NCBI GenBank assembly: GCA_002238965.1
Contig: MPNJ01000007.1
Span: 62,001-126,000, forward strand
Length of the DNA stretch: 64,000 nucleotides
Reading direction: 5' to 3'
DNA from: Nitrospinae bacterium bin107
GTDB lineage: Bacteria; UBA8248
The translations under genes were made by a program, and so were the position numbers. The stretch's first letter is position 1, and every line of letters begins with the position of its first letter. The notes under the pieces are model-generated. The model was not told the DNA's origin, did no database searches, and saw only the letters and a program-made list of their open reading frames with translations. Shown here piece after piece: positions 15,132-24,555 of this stretch.

Positions 15132-17051
15132 TTGAAAAATCCGTATGACGTCATCGTCGTGGGCGGCGGGCACGCCGGATGCGAGGCGGCCCTGGCAGCG
15201 GCGCGCATGGGCGCGCGGACCATGATGCTCACGATGAACCTGGACACGGTGGGCTTGATGTCGTGCAACCCGGCTATCGGCGGTCTGGCGAAGGGCGTCC
15301 TGGTGCGCGAGGTGGACGCTCTCGGAGGCGAGATGGCCCGCGCCATCGACGCCACGGGCATCCAGTTCCGGATGCTCAACACGAAAAAAGGCCCAGCCGT
15401 GCAGGCCCTGCGCGCCCAGGCGGACAAGCAGCGCTACCGCGCGTATATGAAAAACGCGGTCGAAAGCCAGGCGGGCCTCGATCTCAAGCAGGGGATGGTG
15501 CAAAAACTCCTGGTGAAAGACGGGGCGGTAGCGGGCCTTCAGGATCATTTTGGCGTTACCTGGGAGGCCAAGGCTGTCGTCCTGACGCCGGGCACCTTCA
15601 CGCGCGGGCTTCTCCACTACGGGGACAGGAAGGTGGAAGGCGGACGCGCGGGAGAGGGTTCCGCGAACGAACTCACAAAGCAACTCGTCTCGTTCGGCTT
15701 CGCCATTGGCCGCATGAAGACGGGAACGCCGCCCCGTCTGGACGCGAAATCCATTGATTTTCAAATACTTGACGTTCAGCCCGGCGACGAACCCCCGCTT
15801 CCGTTCTCATACCGCACAAAGGCCATCGAACAGGAGCAGATACCCTGCTGGATCACCTATACGAACCCGGCGACGCACGAGGTCATCCGGCAGAACATCG
15901 AGCGCGCACCCATGTACAACGGGCAGATCGACGCGATCGGCGTGCGCTATTGCCCGAGCATCGAAGATAAAATCATGCGCTTCGAGGGCAAGCAGGAGCA
16001 CCAGATATTCCTGGAGCCCGAAGGACGCGAGACATGCGAGATCTACGTGAACGGGCTTTCCACCAGTCTGCCGGTGGACGTGCAAACCCGTATGTTAAGA
16101 ACAATCAAAGGCTTGGAGCGAGCCGAAATGATGCGTCCGGGCTACGCCGTCGAGTACGACCACGTGGAGCCGACCGAACTGGGGCCGAGCCTGATGACGA
16201 AAAAGATGCCGGGGCTCTTCCATGCCGGGCAGATCAACGGAACGACCGGCTATGAAGAGGCCGCCGCCCAGGGGATCATGGCGGGGATCAACGCCGTTCA
16301 CTACCTGGGCGATGAGGAGCCTGTCGTTTTAAGCCGTGAAGAGGCCTACATCGGCGTTCTGATAGACGATCTCATCACCAAGGGAACGGCCGAGCCTTAC
16401 CGGATGTTCACCAGCCGGGCCGAGCACAGGCTCCTGCTCCGCCACGACAACGCGGATTTCCGGCTGATGGAGCTCGGCCACAGGGTTGGTTCCCTGGATG
16501 AGGCCACCTGGTGCGCCTTTGAAGACAAGTCGAAACAGGCGAAAGAGGCCATCGCGTATCTCGAAAGCACGACTGTGAATCCCAAACCGGACGTGCGGAG
16601 CGCGATGGAGACGGCGGGTTCCCGGCCGCTCAAGAAGCCCTCCACGCTTGCCGATATCCTGAGGCGACCCGAATCGGGGCCGGAACTGGCGATTCGGGTC
16701 GATTCCATTGATAAAGGCCGTTTCCAGGCGATTTGGGAGGCCCTGTGCCGCGAATCGCGGCGATACGTGCTGGCGGAAGTGAAATACAAGGAGTATTTCG
16801 AGCGGGAATACCAGCAGGTTCACCACCTGAGGATGGCGGACCGGGTGAAGATACCCGAGAGCATCTCCTATTCAGACGTGGGCCACCTGACGGCGGAAGT
16901 AAGGCAGCGGCTCGAGCAGATACGCCCCAAAACCCTCGGACAGGCGAGCCGCATCTCGGGCGTGACGCCCGCCGCCGTCGCCGTGCTGGAGGTCTACATC
17001 CGCAAACAGAGGGGAAATTCGCGGGAAGAGGCCGCCTCGACGGTCTCGTGA
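15132..17051 (+). CDS. mnmG: tRNA uridine-5-carboxymethylaminomethyl modification enzyme MnmG
   Basis: FAD enzyme that works with MnmE on wobble uridine 34. The 639-residue product has the N-terminal FAD motif [19 protein letters not shown] and family signatures [21 protein letters not shown] and [19 protein letters not shown], plus the C-terminal HTH-like region [17 protein letters not shown] that binds MnmE and tRNA. Its length is normal. The start is TTG at 15132, preceded by GGAGG with good spacing. In many genomes rsmG follows at once; here 860 bases of repeats and parS sites precede parA instead. Confidence 0.97.
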   Translation: MKNPYDVIVVGGGHAGCEAALAAARMGARTMMLTMNLDTVGLMSCNPAIGGLAKGVLVREVDALGGEMARAIDATGIQFRMLNTKKGPAVQALRAQADKQRYRAYMKNAVESQAGLDLKQGMVQKLLVKDGAVAGLQDHFGVTWEAKAVVLTPGTFTRGLLHYGDRKVEGGRAGEGSANELTKQLVSFGFAIGRMKTGTPPRLDAKSIDFQILDVQPGDEPPLPFSYRTKAIEQEQIPCWITYTNPATHEVIRQNIERAPMYNGQIDAIGVRYCPSIEDKIMRFEGKQEHQIFLEPEGRETCEIYVNGLSTSLPVDVQTRMLRTIKGLERAEMMRPGYAVEYDHVEPTELGPSLMTKKMPGLFHAGQINGTTGYEEAAAQGIMAGINAVHYLGDEEPVVLSREEAYIGVLIDDLITKGTAEPYRMFTSRAEHRLLLRHDNADFRLMELGHRVGSLDEATWCAFEDKSKQAKEAIAYLESTTVNPKPDVRSAMETAGSRPLKKPSTLADILRRPESGPELAIRVDSIDKGRFQAIWEALCRESRRYVLAEVKYKEYFEREYQQVHHLRMADRVKIPESISYSDVGHLTAEVRQRLEQIRPKTLGQASRISGVTPAAVAVLEVYIRKQRGNSREEAASTVS

Positions 17052-17206
17052 GCGTCGTCGTTTAAAAAAGCATTTCTCGCTGAGCGGGCATCGAAGAAAT
17101 TCTCCCATTTTTGCCGATATTGCCCCGTAGGGACAGGTCGCGACCTCGGACAGGCACGGGGGCCTGTCCCTACAAGGGCGCACCCCCTGCAACGCTAAAG
17201 CCTCAC

Positions 17207-17222
17207 CGTTCCACGTGGAACG
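17207..17222. promoter_or_regulatory. parS-like site 1
   Basis: CGTTCCACGTGGAACG is a 16-base perfect palindrome matching the parS core GTTCCACGTGGAAC, with C and G at the outer positions. It would be a ParB loading site. Confidence 0.75.
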
Positions 17223-17343
17223 TTTTTGGGGTTTTATGGCGAACCGGAATTGCGCTTAAATGGTGCAATTCCGGACCACTCGCGTGGGCCTGTTGAAAAT
17301 GTCTTAGAGCGGGTAATGTCAACCCCCTTGAGAGCGAAACCCC

Positions 17344-17489
17344 AAAAAGCAACCCCCCCTACCCCCCTTGTCAGGGGGGCAAGAAAAAGCAAAGCCTCCT
17401 CTGCCTGGCGGGGCGCATCGCCTTGCAAAACCTCCTTCCTTGGTCGGTTTTGACCTTGACAAGGGGGGGTAGGGGGGGGTTGCTTTTTC
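17344..17489. repeat. Miniature inverted-repeat element
   Basis: An arm at 17344-17374 (AAAAAGCAACCCCCCCTACC and onward) is repeated in inverted orientation at 17454-17489, nearly perfectly with a single-base length difference. The 80-base centre has no protein. It belongs to the C/G-run intergenic elements found elsewhere in the window. Confidence 0.65.
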
Positions 17490-17779
17490 AGCCGAGAGGA
17501 GCGTTCCCTCTATCTCCTAAAAAGGAGTCTGTCGAAAAACCTCTCTCCGCCTCATCCTGCGTAGCGGTAATACCGTATATCGAAGGTCAAATCCGACTAA
17601 TAGAAGGAGGAATTGCATTCTCGTCCCGGCGCGAGGTGTTCGACTCCCCTCGCCCTACGAAATTCCCGCAATCCTCCCTTTTAGACCGTTCGCACACGTA
17701 GGGGCTGGTCGCGACCTCGGACAGACACGGGGGCCTGTCCCTACGAGAGCCCACCCACCGCTTCGCCAAAATTCCTCAT

Positions 17780-17795
17780 TGTTCCACGTGGAACA
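17780..17795. promoter_or_regulatory. parS site 2
   Basis: TGTTCCACGTGGAACA is a perfect 16-base palindrome that fits the bacterial parS consensus. It lies 121 bases upstream of parA. Confidence 0.88.
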
Positions 17796-17822
17796 TTTTC
17801 TCCTCTTATCAGCCGAAAAATA

Positions 17823-17838
17823 TGTTCCACGTGAAACA
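17823..17838. promoter_or_regulatory. parS site 3
   Basis: TGTTCCACGTGAAACA differs by one base from its neighbour and matches the consensus TGTTTCACGTGAAACA closely. It lies 28 bases from site 2 and close to the parA promoter, so ParB bound here could also repress parAB. Confidence 0.88.
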
Positions 17839-17915
17839 TCCGGTTGTATTTTCGGGTGTGGTGTGAGAATCTTTGCTTATCGGTAGCCGTTTTCACCCGC
17901 CCTGAAACAGAATAT

Positions 17916-18761
17916 ATGGAAATCACACCCGGAGCGACCATCTCCCGTAGTGTCCCTGAGGTCGAAACGAGCGATAGCGCGTGTACGGTCGTGGCCGTCG
18001 TGAACCAGAAAGGCGGCGTCGGCAAGACCACGACGGCCGTCAACCTGGCGGCCTGCCTCGCCGTGGCGGACCAGCCAACCCTTCTGGTCGACATGGACCC
18101 GCAATCGAACGCAACGAGCAATTTCGGTATATTTTCGCCTTCGTCTTCTCTCTACCGGGCGCTCGTGCTGGGTGAGCCGGTAGACGAAGAATCCTTGTAT
18201 AATACTGATACTAAAGGCCTTAAGGTTTTTCCTTCCTCCATCGATCTGGCGGGAGCGGAGGTGGAAATCGCGGATTTGCCCCAAAGGGAAAGCCGTTTGC
18301 GGAACGTCATCGAGCCGCTCCGGAGCCGGTTCCGCTACATCCTCATCGACTGCCCCCCTTCTCTGGGCTTTCTCACGCTCAACGGCCTGCGGGCGGCGGA
18401 TGAGGTGCTCATTCCCATTCAGGCGGAGTATTTCGCGCTCGAGGGGCTGGCCCGGCTGATGAAGACGGTGGAGCGGATACGCGGGAGCGTTCATCCGGGC
18501 TTGAAAATAGGCGGAATCCTGCTCACGATGTATGATTCGAGGACGAACCTTTCGCGTCAGGTGAGCGAGGACTTGCGCTCCCATCTGCCGGAGTTGACCT
18601 ACCGGGTCGTGATTCCCAGGAACGTGCGCCTCGCCGAGGCGCCGAGCCACGGGAAGCCGGTAATCACCTACGACATCTCCTCGCCGGGCGCGCAGGCGTA
18701 TCTCGCGCTGGCGAGCGAGTTCATCATGCGCTCGAAGGAAAGGATGAGAAACCAGATATGA
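17916..18761 (+). CDS. parA: Chromosome-partitioning ATPase ParA (Soj-type)
   Basis: Deviant Walker ATPase that moves ParB-parS complexes and segregates the origin region. The 281-residue product has NQKGGVGKTTTAVNLA (deviant Walker A with signature lysine), VDMDPQSNAT, YILIDCPPSLG and PIQAEYFALEGL, all standard for Soj. An ATG at 17916 gives about 20 residues before the P-loop strand, within the family range; the Shine-Dalgarno is weak. It partners with parB, whose start overlaps its stop (ATGA). Confidence 0.95.
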   Translation: MEITPGATISRSVPEVETSDSACTVVAVVNQKGGVGKTTTAVNLAACLAVADQPTLLVDMDPQSNATSNFGIFSPSSSLYRALVLGEPVDEESLYNTDTKGLKVFPSSIDLAGAEVEIADLPQRESRLRNVIEPLRSRFRYILIDCPPSLGFLTLNGLRAADEVLIPIQAEYFALEGLARLMKTVERIRGSVHPGLKIGGILLTMYDSRTNLSRQVSEDLRSHLPELTYRVVIPRNVRLAEAPSHGKPVITYDISSPGAQAYLALASEFIMRSKERMRNQI

Positions 18762-19684
18762 CGACCATTCGGAAAAAAGTGCTCGGACGCGGCCTGGACG
18801 CGCTCCTGGCCTCCCAGGACACGCAAGACCCCGCGCCGGCGGTGCTGGACCCTCCGAGAACCGCCGCTGAAGAAGCGGGGATTCTGATGCGGCTCTCTCC
18901 CGCCCGCCTCACCCCCGGCGTTCACCAGCCGCGCGTTGATTTCGACGAGGAAGACCTGGCCGAACTGGCCGAATCCGTGAAGCGCCACGGAGTTATCCAG
19001 CCCCTTCTTATCCGGCGTGCCGCGAGCGGGGGATACGAGATCGTTGCCGGGGAGCGGCGCTGGCGTGCCGCGCGGATGGCGGAAGTCGACGAGGTTCCCG
19101 CCATCCTCACCGACGCGGGGGGAGACGAAGCGCTCGAACTCGCCATCGTCGAGAACGTGCAGCGCGCCGACCTGAACCCCATGGAAGAGGCGGCTGCATA
19201 CGCGAGCATGATGGAGCGCCTCGGCCTCACGCAGGAGCAAGTCGCCGCGCGCGTGGGCAAGGATCGCTCCACCGTAGCGAACTACATCCGCCTGCTCAAT
19301 CTGCCCCCCTCGGTTCAGGAGAGCGTGGCCGCTGAACTCCTCTCCATGGGGCATGCCAGGGCGCTCCTGTCCTTGCGTACGGATGAAGAAATGGAGGGCC
19401 ATGCCAGGGCCGCCACAGAAAAAAGACTCTCCGTGCGCCAGTTGGAGATGCGCGTGAGAAAAGCGCTTGAGGGGAAAAATGAGGCGAAGGAAGCCTTCCG
19501 TCAACCCGCTCCGCAGAACGGGCCGTCGGGGCCGCAGGCGCTTTATCTGCGCGAGGCGGCGGGGCGGCTCAGAAGCGCGCTGGGAACGAAAGTCGCAATT
19601 TCAGGCGATGAGGAGAACGGAAAGATAGAAATAGAGTATTATACGAGAGAAACACTCGAGGGGTTGCTCCAGCGGCTTTGTTAG
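18758..19684 (+). CDS. parB: Chromosome-partitioning protein ParB (Spo0J/Noc family)
   Basis: CTP-dependent DNA clamp that loads at parS sites. The 308-residue protein starts with the typical KVLGRGLDALLAS, then the CTP-binding N-domain (HGVIQPLLIRR, GERRWRAARMA, ENVQRADLNPMEEA). Next comes a helix-turn-helix for parS (TQEQVAARVGKDRSTVANYI), then a low-complexity linker and the C-terminal dimerisation region. The start overlaps the parA stop by 4 bases, showing coupling. The three parS sites upstream are its likely targets. Confidence 0.96.
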   Translation: MTTIRKKVLGRGLDALLASQDTQDPAPAVLDPPRTAAEEAGILMRLSPARLTPGVHQPRVDFDEEDLAELAESVKRHGVIQPLLIRRAASGGYEIVAGERRWRAARMAEVDEVPAILTDAGGDEALELAIVENVQRADLNPMEEAAAYASMMERLGLTQEQVAARVGKDRSTVANYIRLLNLPPSVQESVAAELLSMGHARALLSLRTDEEMEGHARAATEKRLSVRQLEMRVRKALEGKNEAKEAFRQPAPQNGPSGPQALYLREAAGRLRSALGTKVAISGDEENGKIEIEYYTRETLEGLLQRLC

Positions 19685-19723
19685 CTCTGGTTTTTCTATC
19701 GGGATTCATGCGAGGATCGTTGG

Positions 19724-20164
19724 ATGGCGAAAAACTACGAGAAGAGTATTCGCGCCTTCCTGGGAGAAGGCACCGAGTTCAAGGGCGTCATCACCTTCGA
19801 GGGAACCGTGCGCGTGGACGGCATCCTCGAGGGAGAGGTTATCACGGATGACACCTTCATCATCGGGACGGCGGCGAAGGTGAAGGCCGAGGTCAAGGCC
19901 GGCGTCGTCATCGTGATGGGCCGGATGGAAGGCAAGATAGAAGCGAAGGAAAAGTGCGAGGTGAGGGTCGGCTCCCACGTGAGCGGGGAGATTTACACGC
20001 CGAGCATCTACATCGAAGAAGGCGCGGTGTTCGAGGGGACCTGCCACATGACGGGCGACGGCAGGGGCTCGATTTCGAGCGCCGAGGAAGCGGAGGAGAA
20101 CTCCGGGGTGGAGGAGGCTCCCGGGGAGGGTGAACCCCCGGCGCCCGCTCCCGAGGCGGACTGA
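19724..20164 (+). CDS. Bactofilin family cytoskeletal protein
   Basis: Bactofilins polymerise without nucleotide into beta-helical filaments that organise cell shape, stalks or chromosome-segregation partners. The 146-residue product has the family core EFKGVITFEGTVRVDGILEG and repeated valine/glycine turns to about residue 115 (GSHVSGEIYTPSIYIEEGAV), followed by an acidic, proline-rich disordered tail. It follows parB by about 40 bases; in Myxococcus, bactofilins bind the ParABS system, so this arrangement is meaningful. Confidence 0.92.
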   Translation: MAKNYEKSIRAFLGEGTEFKGVITFEGTVRVDGILEGEVITDDTFIIGTAAKVKAEVKAGVVIVMGRMEGKIEAKEKCEVRVGSHVSGEIYTPSIYIEEGAVFEGTCHMTGDGRGSISSAEEAEENSGVEEAPGEGEPPAPAPEAD

Positions 20165-20201
20165 GCGCCCGCTTCGGGACGGCTAAAGAAGGCGGCTGGA
20201 G

Positions 20202-20471
20202 ATGGCAAACGGTCGATCGGCTCTGGGAATTTTAGCAGGGTTTGTTTTCTGGTTGGGCATCGCATACTACTTCTACCAACGAGATTTTACGGGAGCGCTC
20301 TGGTTCGTCGCGGCCTTCGGTCTGATATACGGCGTCTATCGTTTGATCGCCCACCTGCTGGCCTCGAACCCGAAGCCCCGCCACATGCAGGATGAGGACG
20401 TCGACCCGCCGCCCCGCTCGGATCTGCCCGAGTATGATTTCAAAGACGTGGAACCGAAGGATTTTGAATAA
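20202..20471 (+). CDS. Small two-helix membrane protein
   Basis: An 89-residue protein of unknown function with two hydrophobic helices (about residues 5-23 and 30-50) and a charged, proline-rich C-terminal tail (QDEDVDPPPRSDLPEYDF). I recognise no family. It starts 37 bases after the bactofilin and is probably in the same transcript. Confidence 0.65.
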   Translation: MANGRSALGILAGFVFWLGIAYYFYQRDFTGALWFVAAFGLIYGVYRLIAHLLASNPKPRHMQDEDVDPPPRSDLPEYDFKDVEPKDFE

Positions 20472-20524
20472 TGTGGCTCGAGGATCGGATTTCCGTGTCT
20501 CGTAAGAAGAGGTGTATCTGAAAT

Positions 20525-20736
20525 CACTCCCCCTTTTGGGGTTGTTGAAAAAGCCCTGATGAACGATGGTTTGGCGAAACCGGGAGGGGGACGGTTTTTG
20601 TAGGGGCCGCATAAATGCGGCCCATGAGAGGCGACGAAAAAGGCAGGGTCGCATATATGTCGGACATATATGTCCGACCTACACACAAACAAATTTCTCC
20701 TCTCCAGGTTTTTCAACAACCCCAAAAGGGGGAGTG
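20525..20736. mobile_element. MITE-like element with perfect 28-bp terminal inverted repeats
   Basis: Positions 20525-20552 (CACTCCCCCTTTTGGGG then TTGTTGAAAAA) are the exact reverse complement of 20709-20736. The 212-base unit encodes no transposase. Inside it is another perfect palindrome around 20657-20678 (GGACATATATGTCC core). The size and perfect ends fit a miniature inverted-repeat transposable element that needs a transposase in trans. It is the best-preserved member of the intergenic repeat family in this window. Confidence 0.75.
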
Positions 20737-20843
20737 GTTATTCCTCTTTCTTCCGTTGCCAATGACCTTCAAGGGGAGAATAATATTTAACCTCGGTGGC
20801 GCCGATCTTTCCCAGAGTCCTCCTCGTAACCAATAAGGCCCAT

Positions 20844-21218
20844 ATGTCCCAGTTCGTCATATACGCCCACAGCGGCGAGCCCGAGCGCATCCACCAGATA
20901 GCCACCCTGTCGGCGAGCGCCGCCGCGAACGGGGACGAGGCGCACGTGATCCTCTTCTTCGGTGCGCTCAGGCGATTCGTGGACGACGAGCTGGACTCAT
21001 GCCTTCCGGCGGGAGAGGGCGCGCGCGGGGCGCATTCGGCGGAGGAACTCATTGAGTCCGCCAGAAGGCTCGGCAAGCTCAAGATATACGCCTGCGCCGC
21101 GCAGCCCAAGCTCCTGGGCCTCGCGCCCGAGGACGTGGCGGACGTCGTGGACGAGGTAATCAGCCTCCCTGAGTTCATGCGGAAAACAAAAGGGGCGGAG
21201 ACCAAGCTTTTCATATAA
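20844..21218 (+). CDS. DsrE/DsrF-like protein
   Basis: A 124-residue single-domain protein of the DsrE/F fold. It shows the pattern of an early beta strand (SQFVIYAHSGEPERIHQIAT), a GDEAHVILFFGALRRF strand, and LKIYACAAQPKLLGLAPED, where DsrE-type sulfur carriers have an active cysteine. Some members carry sulfur in persulfide relay or work in tRNA thiolation; others lack such evidence. The ATG at 20844 was chosen because the upstream extension is in repeat sequence. Confidence 0.7.
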   Translation: MSQFVIYAHSGEPERIHQIATLSASAAANGDEAHVILFFGALRRFVDDELDSCLPAGEGARGAHSAEELIESARRLGKLKIYACAAQPKLLGLAPEDVADVVDEVISLPEFMRKTKGAETKLFI

Positions 21219-21358
21219 GCAGGTTCCTTCGCAGATTTCCCGCGCCGGTTTTCTCCCGGTGCTTATAATGTGCTAGACAAGGATGAGCGCGGCGGCGTTA
21301 CATGCCGCAATGCGCATGACGTTTTGAATTTCTTATCCAATCTCGACAGGAAGACGAC

Positions 21359-22219
21359 ATGAAATTTCTGGCGGCGGCGGCCCAGATAGGGCCGAGGCTT
21401 GGAAATCTCGACGCGAACCGTGAACTGCTGGTCGAAGAAGTGAGAAAGGCCGAGGCGGAAGGCGTCGACCTCCTCGTTTTTCCCGAACTCTCGCTCACCG
21501 GCTATTTTCTGAAGGACATGGTCCCCGAGGTGGCCGTCCGGCGCAACACCTCGGCGATAAAGGAAATCGCCGCCTTGAGCCAGAACCTCTCCCTGGTGGT
21601 GGGCTTCGTGGAGGAATCCGGCAGGCACGGGTTTTTCAATTCCGCCGCCTATTTCGAAAACGGCGAGCTGCTCCACGTGCACCGCAAGGTGTACCTGCCG
21701 ACATACGGGCTGTTCGACGAGAACCGCTACGTGGGCAAGGGAGACAAGGTGCGCGCCTTCGACACGCGGTTCGGGCGCGCGGCCATCCTCATCTGCGAGG
21801 ACGCCTGGCACCCGAGCCTGGCGGGCATCGCCTCGTTGGACGGGGCGGATTTGCTCATCGTTCCCTCGGCGAGTCCTGCGCGCGGGGTGAGCAAGGCGAA
21901 CGGCGAGGGCGGCCTCGCGATACAGCGCGTCTGGCAGTCGCTCACGAGAACCTACGCCGCGTCCTACAACCAGCACGTCGTCTTCAGCAACCGGGTGGGG
22001 TATGAGGACGGCATCAACTTCTGGGGCGGTTCGGAAATCCTCGCGCCCAGCGGGGAGCCCCTCGCCCAGGCGGAGCGCGCGAGCGAGCAACTGCTCGTGA
22101 CCGAAGTGGATACGGCGAACGTGCGGCGTGCGCGCATCGCATCCCCCACGCTCCGGGATGAGGACCTGCACCTCACGCTGCGCGAACTCCGCCGCATCCA
22201 GCGCTCGCGCGAGGGGTGA
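21359..22219 (+). CDS. Nitrilase-superfamily amidohydrolase, probable NAD synthetase glutaminase partner
   Basis: Carbon-nitrogen hydrolase of 286 residues. The Glu-Lys-Cys triad is visible: LLVFPELSLTGY (E), VHRKVYLPTYG (K) and AILICEDAWHP (C). The YFLKD and LPTYGLFDENRYVGKGD phrasing matches the glutaminase domain of NadE. Here it is a separate gene from NadE (23595-24416), so the two may make a split glutamine-dependent NAD synthetase with ammonia passed between subunits. The ATG is preceded by GGAAGACG. Confidence 0.85.
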   Translation: MKFLAAAAQIGPRLGNLDANRELLVEEVRKAEAEGVDLLVFPELSLTGYFLKDMVPEVAVRRNTSAIKEIAALSQNLSLVVGFVEESGRHGFFNSAAYFENGELLHVHRKVYLPTYGLFDENRYVGKGDKVRAFDTRFGRAAILICEDAWHPSLAGIASLDGADLLIVPSASPARGVSKANGEGGLAIQRVWQSLTRTYAASYNQHVVFSNRVGYEDGINFWGGSEILAPSGEPLAQAERASEQLLVTEVDTANVRRARIASPTLRDEDLHLTLRELRRIQRSREG

Positions 22220-22632
22220 GTTTTTTGGGAGCGGCGACTGCCCCGACACCGCCTGGTCCCGCTATTTTATTTGATCGTTATTACGGATTTGTAGGGGCGG
22301 CCCCCCGTGGCCGCCCTTGATTGTCCAGGACAGGCACAGGGGCCTGTCCCTACCAAACCGGGTTACTTGCTCAGTCCGCAAAGCAGTTCCTCCTTCCTCA
22401 GCCGGGTAGTTCCTCCCTGCTCGGTTGGAATTGACCCCCGCAGACGCGAACTGCGCCCTTCGATACGCGGCTTCGCCGCTACTCAGGGTGAAGCGGAGCG
22501 GCGGGTTGCTCAGGGGGAGGGAGATATTACGCGCCGTAGCGGCGAATGCATCGCAGGCATTTCCCACTGAGAGGGTTTTTCAACAATCTCTCAGCATTCG
22601 GAAGAATTCCACGCTCATCACTCGGAATTCAC
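22220..22632. repeat. Intergenic repeats downstream of the nitrilase gene
   Basis: The convergent gap contains a GGGACAGG-type repeat (about 22290-22360), a second CGGCTTCGCCG-centred palindromic segment (22460-22500), and a TTTTTCAACAA-type end (22571-22582) like those bounding the MITEs. No protein is recognisable. Confidence 0.55.
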
Positions 22633-23412
22633 TTACGCGTCGCGCCATTCGGTTCTGGAGGGCAGCGAGCCGCCCCGGAAGTTGAACAAGGTGGCGGGAG
22701 CGTCGCTCGCGTTGTGCACGGTGTGCCAAGCGCCGCCGGGGGTGTGGACGAGGTCGCCCACCGACGCCTCGATGGTCTCGTCTTCGATAATGATGTTCAT
22801 GCGTCCTTCCAGAACGAGTGTTCCCTCGTCAATCGTTTCCTGGTGACGATGGACGTGCGGTCTCCCGCCGGGCGGGAAGGAGACGATCTGGCATTCCAGG
22901 AATTCGGTGGCGATGGCGCGCGTGAGACCCTTCTCCTTCACGGAGCCTGCGTCGAACGGCCCCGTGAGCGAGGCGACGTCGCCCTTGATGTAGGGAACGG
23001 GAGGCGCCATGGGATTTTCCACCGACTCGGGATCGGGACTGGGGGGCGGATCGCCCGGCGGCATGAGGAAGCCCGAAGGCATACGGCCGCCCCTGAAGTT
23101 GAACTCGATCAGCTCGTCGTCGCTTATGTTCTTCATGTTGTGCATCGCGCCGCGGGGATTCAGGAGCACGTCGCCCTTCGAGACTTCGAACGTCTCCCCA
23201 TTGTTGAGGATAAGCCCGCGCCCGTTATAGATGAGGTAGCCCTCGTCCATCTCTTCGTGATGCGCGTGATAGGGAGGGTAGGCGCCGGGCGGAAGGACGA
23301 TGGCCCGTACTTCCAGGTTCGGCGTATTGATGAGGATGGGCGAGCCTTTCTCTCTCGCTTCTTCCTCGTCGTAGACCCATTTTACGTCTTCGATGTTTCC
23401 CACGTATGGCAT
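22633..23412 (-). CDS. Bicupin (two-domain cupin protein)
   Basis: A 259-residue protein with two cupin barrels. Domain 1 (residues about 30-105) has PYHAHHEEMDEGYLIYNGRG and GAMHNMKN; domain 2 (about 175-255) has PHVHRHQETIDEGTLVLEGR and GAWHTVHN. Both carry histidines in the order expected for a metal centre, so the protein may be an oxygenase, isomerase or decarboxylase, or only a sugar- or acid-binding scaffold. It is convergent with the nitrilase gene and divergent from NadE. Confidence 0.8.
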   Translation of the reverse strand: MPYVGNIEDVKWVYDEEEAREKGSPILINTPNLEVRAIVLPPGAYPPYHAHHEEMDEGYLIYNGRGLILNNGETFEVSKGDVLLNPRGAMHNMKNISDDELIEFNFRGGRMPSGFLMPPGDPPPSPDPESVENPMAPPVPYIKGDVASLTGPFDAGSVKEKGLTRAIATEFLECQIVSFPPGGRPHVHRHQETIDEGTLVLEGRMNIIIEDETIEASVGDLVHTPGGAWHTVHNASDAPATLFNFRGGSLPSRTEWRDA

Positions 23413-23594
23413 AAGGACTCCAGATATTCGGTGGATGGATGAGAGAAAGGTATCTCCGGGACTCGTGCGGGGTCAATGGCCAGGCGGCGTTGCGCAGCGC
23501 GCGGACGGGAGGCATGATAGGGCTTGGTTTGTCACGCGATCACATTTTGTTCTGGAGATACGGTTTGCTGGACGATGGACTCATCGAAGGCGCG

Positions 23595-24416
23595 ATGACG
23601 GAACTGGAGCTCGACGGCGAACTCGCCGCCGGCCTGCTGGCGGGCTTCATCAGGGACGAAGTCACGAAAGTAGGCGTGAAAAAGCTCGTCCTGGGCCTTT
23701 CGGGCGGGATTGACAGCGCGCTCTCCGCATTCCTGGCCGCACGCGCCATGGGGCCAGAGAACGTGACGGGCGTCATCATGCCCTACCGCCTCTCGAACCC
23801 CCAGAGCGAAGCCGACGCGCGCGAGGTGGCCGAGGCGAGCGGCATCCACATCGAAGTTGTGGACATCTCCCCCCAGGTGGACGCGTATTACGAGCGCTTC
23901 CCGGACGCGGACAACCTCCGCCGGGGCAACAAGATGGCGCGCGAGCGGATGACGATTCTCTATGATCACTCCGCCTTCCTCGGCGCGCTGGTCGTTGGCA
24001 CGAGCAACAAGACCGAACTCCTGCTCGGCTACGGGACGCTCTTCGGCGACATGGCGAGCGCGGTGAACCCCATCGGCGATCTGTTCAAGACGCAGGTGCG
24101 CCAGCTCTCGCGCCACGTCGGCGTGCCCGCGGAGGTGGTGGAGAAAGCGCCGAGCGCGGACCTCTGGGTGGGCCAGACCGACGAGCAGGAACTCGGCTAC
24201 ACCTACGAGGTGGCGGACGCCGTCCTGTACCGGATGATCGACTGCCGCTACACGCGCGAGGAGCTGCTGGGCGAGGGCTTCCCGCCCGAACTCGTGGACG
24301 GCATTCAGCGCCTCGTGCAGCGCAGCCAGTACAAAAGACGCCTGCCGCTCATCGCCAAGCTCAGCCAGCGCACCATCGACCGCGACTTCCGCTACGCGCG
24401 CGATTGGGGGCTCTAA
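23595..24416 (+). CDS. nadE: NAD+ synthetase, ammonia-type NadE domain
   Basis: ATP-dependent amidation of nicotinate adenine dinucleotide to NAD. The 273-residue product has the PP-loop [15 protein letters not shown] and NADS landmarks [33 protein letters not shown] and the C-terminal YKRRLP. The ATG at 23595 follows AAGG and gives the normal length of a stand-alone NadE; the open frame extends upstream without conservation. The stand-alone nitrilase-like gene upstream could supply ammonia from glutamine. Confidence 0.94.
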   Translation: MTELELDGELAAGLLAGFIRDEVTKVGVKKLVLGLSGGIDSALSAFLAARAMGPENVTGVIMPYRLSNPQSEADAREVAEASGIHIEVVDISPQVDAYYERFPDADNLRRGNKMARERMTILYDHSAFLGALVVGTSNKTELLLGYGTLFGDMASAVNPIGDLFKTQVRQLSRHVGVPAEVVEKAPSADLWVGQTDEQELGYTYEVADAVLYRMIDCRYTREELLGEGFPPELVDGIQRLVQRSQYKRRLPLIAKLSQRTIDRDFRYARDWGL

Positions 24417-24555
24417 CGCCGGACGCGCTTGAAGTCTGCTCTCACCTGTGGCATTATAATCACCCGAACGTCGATTACTCCTGCAATATCTCAAACATGC
24501 GGCTTAATGCGCGTGGTTTTTTTGAACTCTAGAACTGCAACGACAGGGGGGCGAA

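Larger units (their letters stand above)
17052..17843. repeat. Repeat-filled intergenic region between mnmG and parA
   Basis: No credible gene is present, and rsmG, expected here, is absent. It contains GGGACAGG-type repeats at 17127-17175 and 17698-17745, a miniature inverted-repeat element (17344-17489, listed separately), and three parS sites at 17207, 17780 and 17823. Confidence 0.7.

Noticed and set aside
22546-23442. A 298-residue plus-strand frame opposite the bicupin
   Set aside because: It is antisense to a conserved bicupin with intact metal motifs and has no recognisable domain.
24429-24460. TTGAAG to TATAAT as a promoter of the peroxiredoxin gene
   Set aside because: The TATAAT is perfect, but the only -35-like box is 20 bases away, too far for a normal sigma70 promoter.
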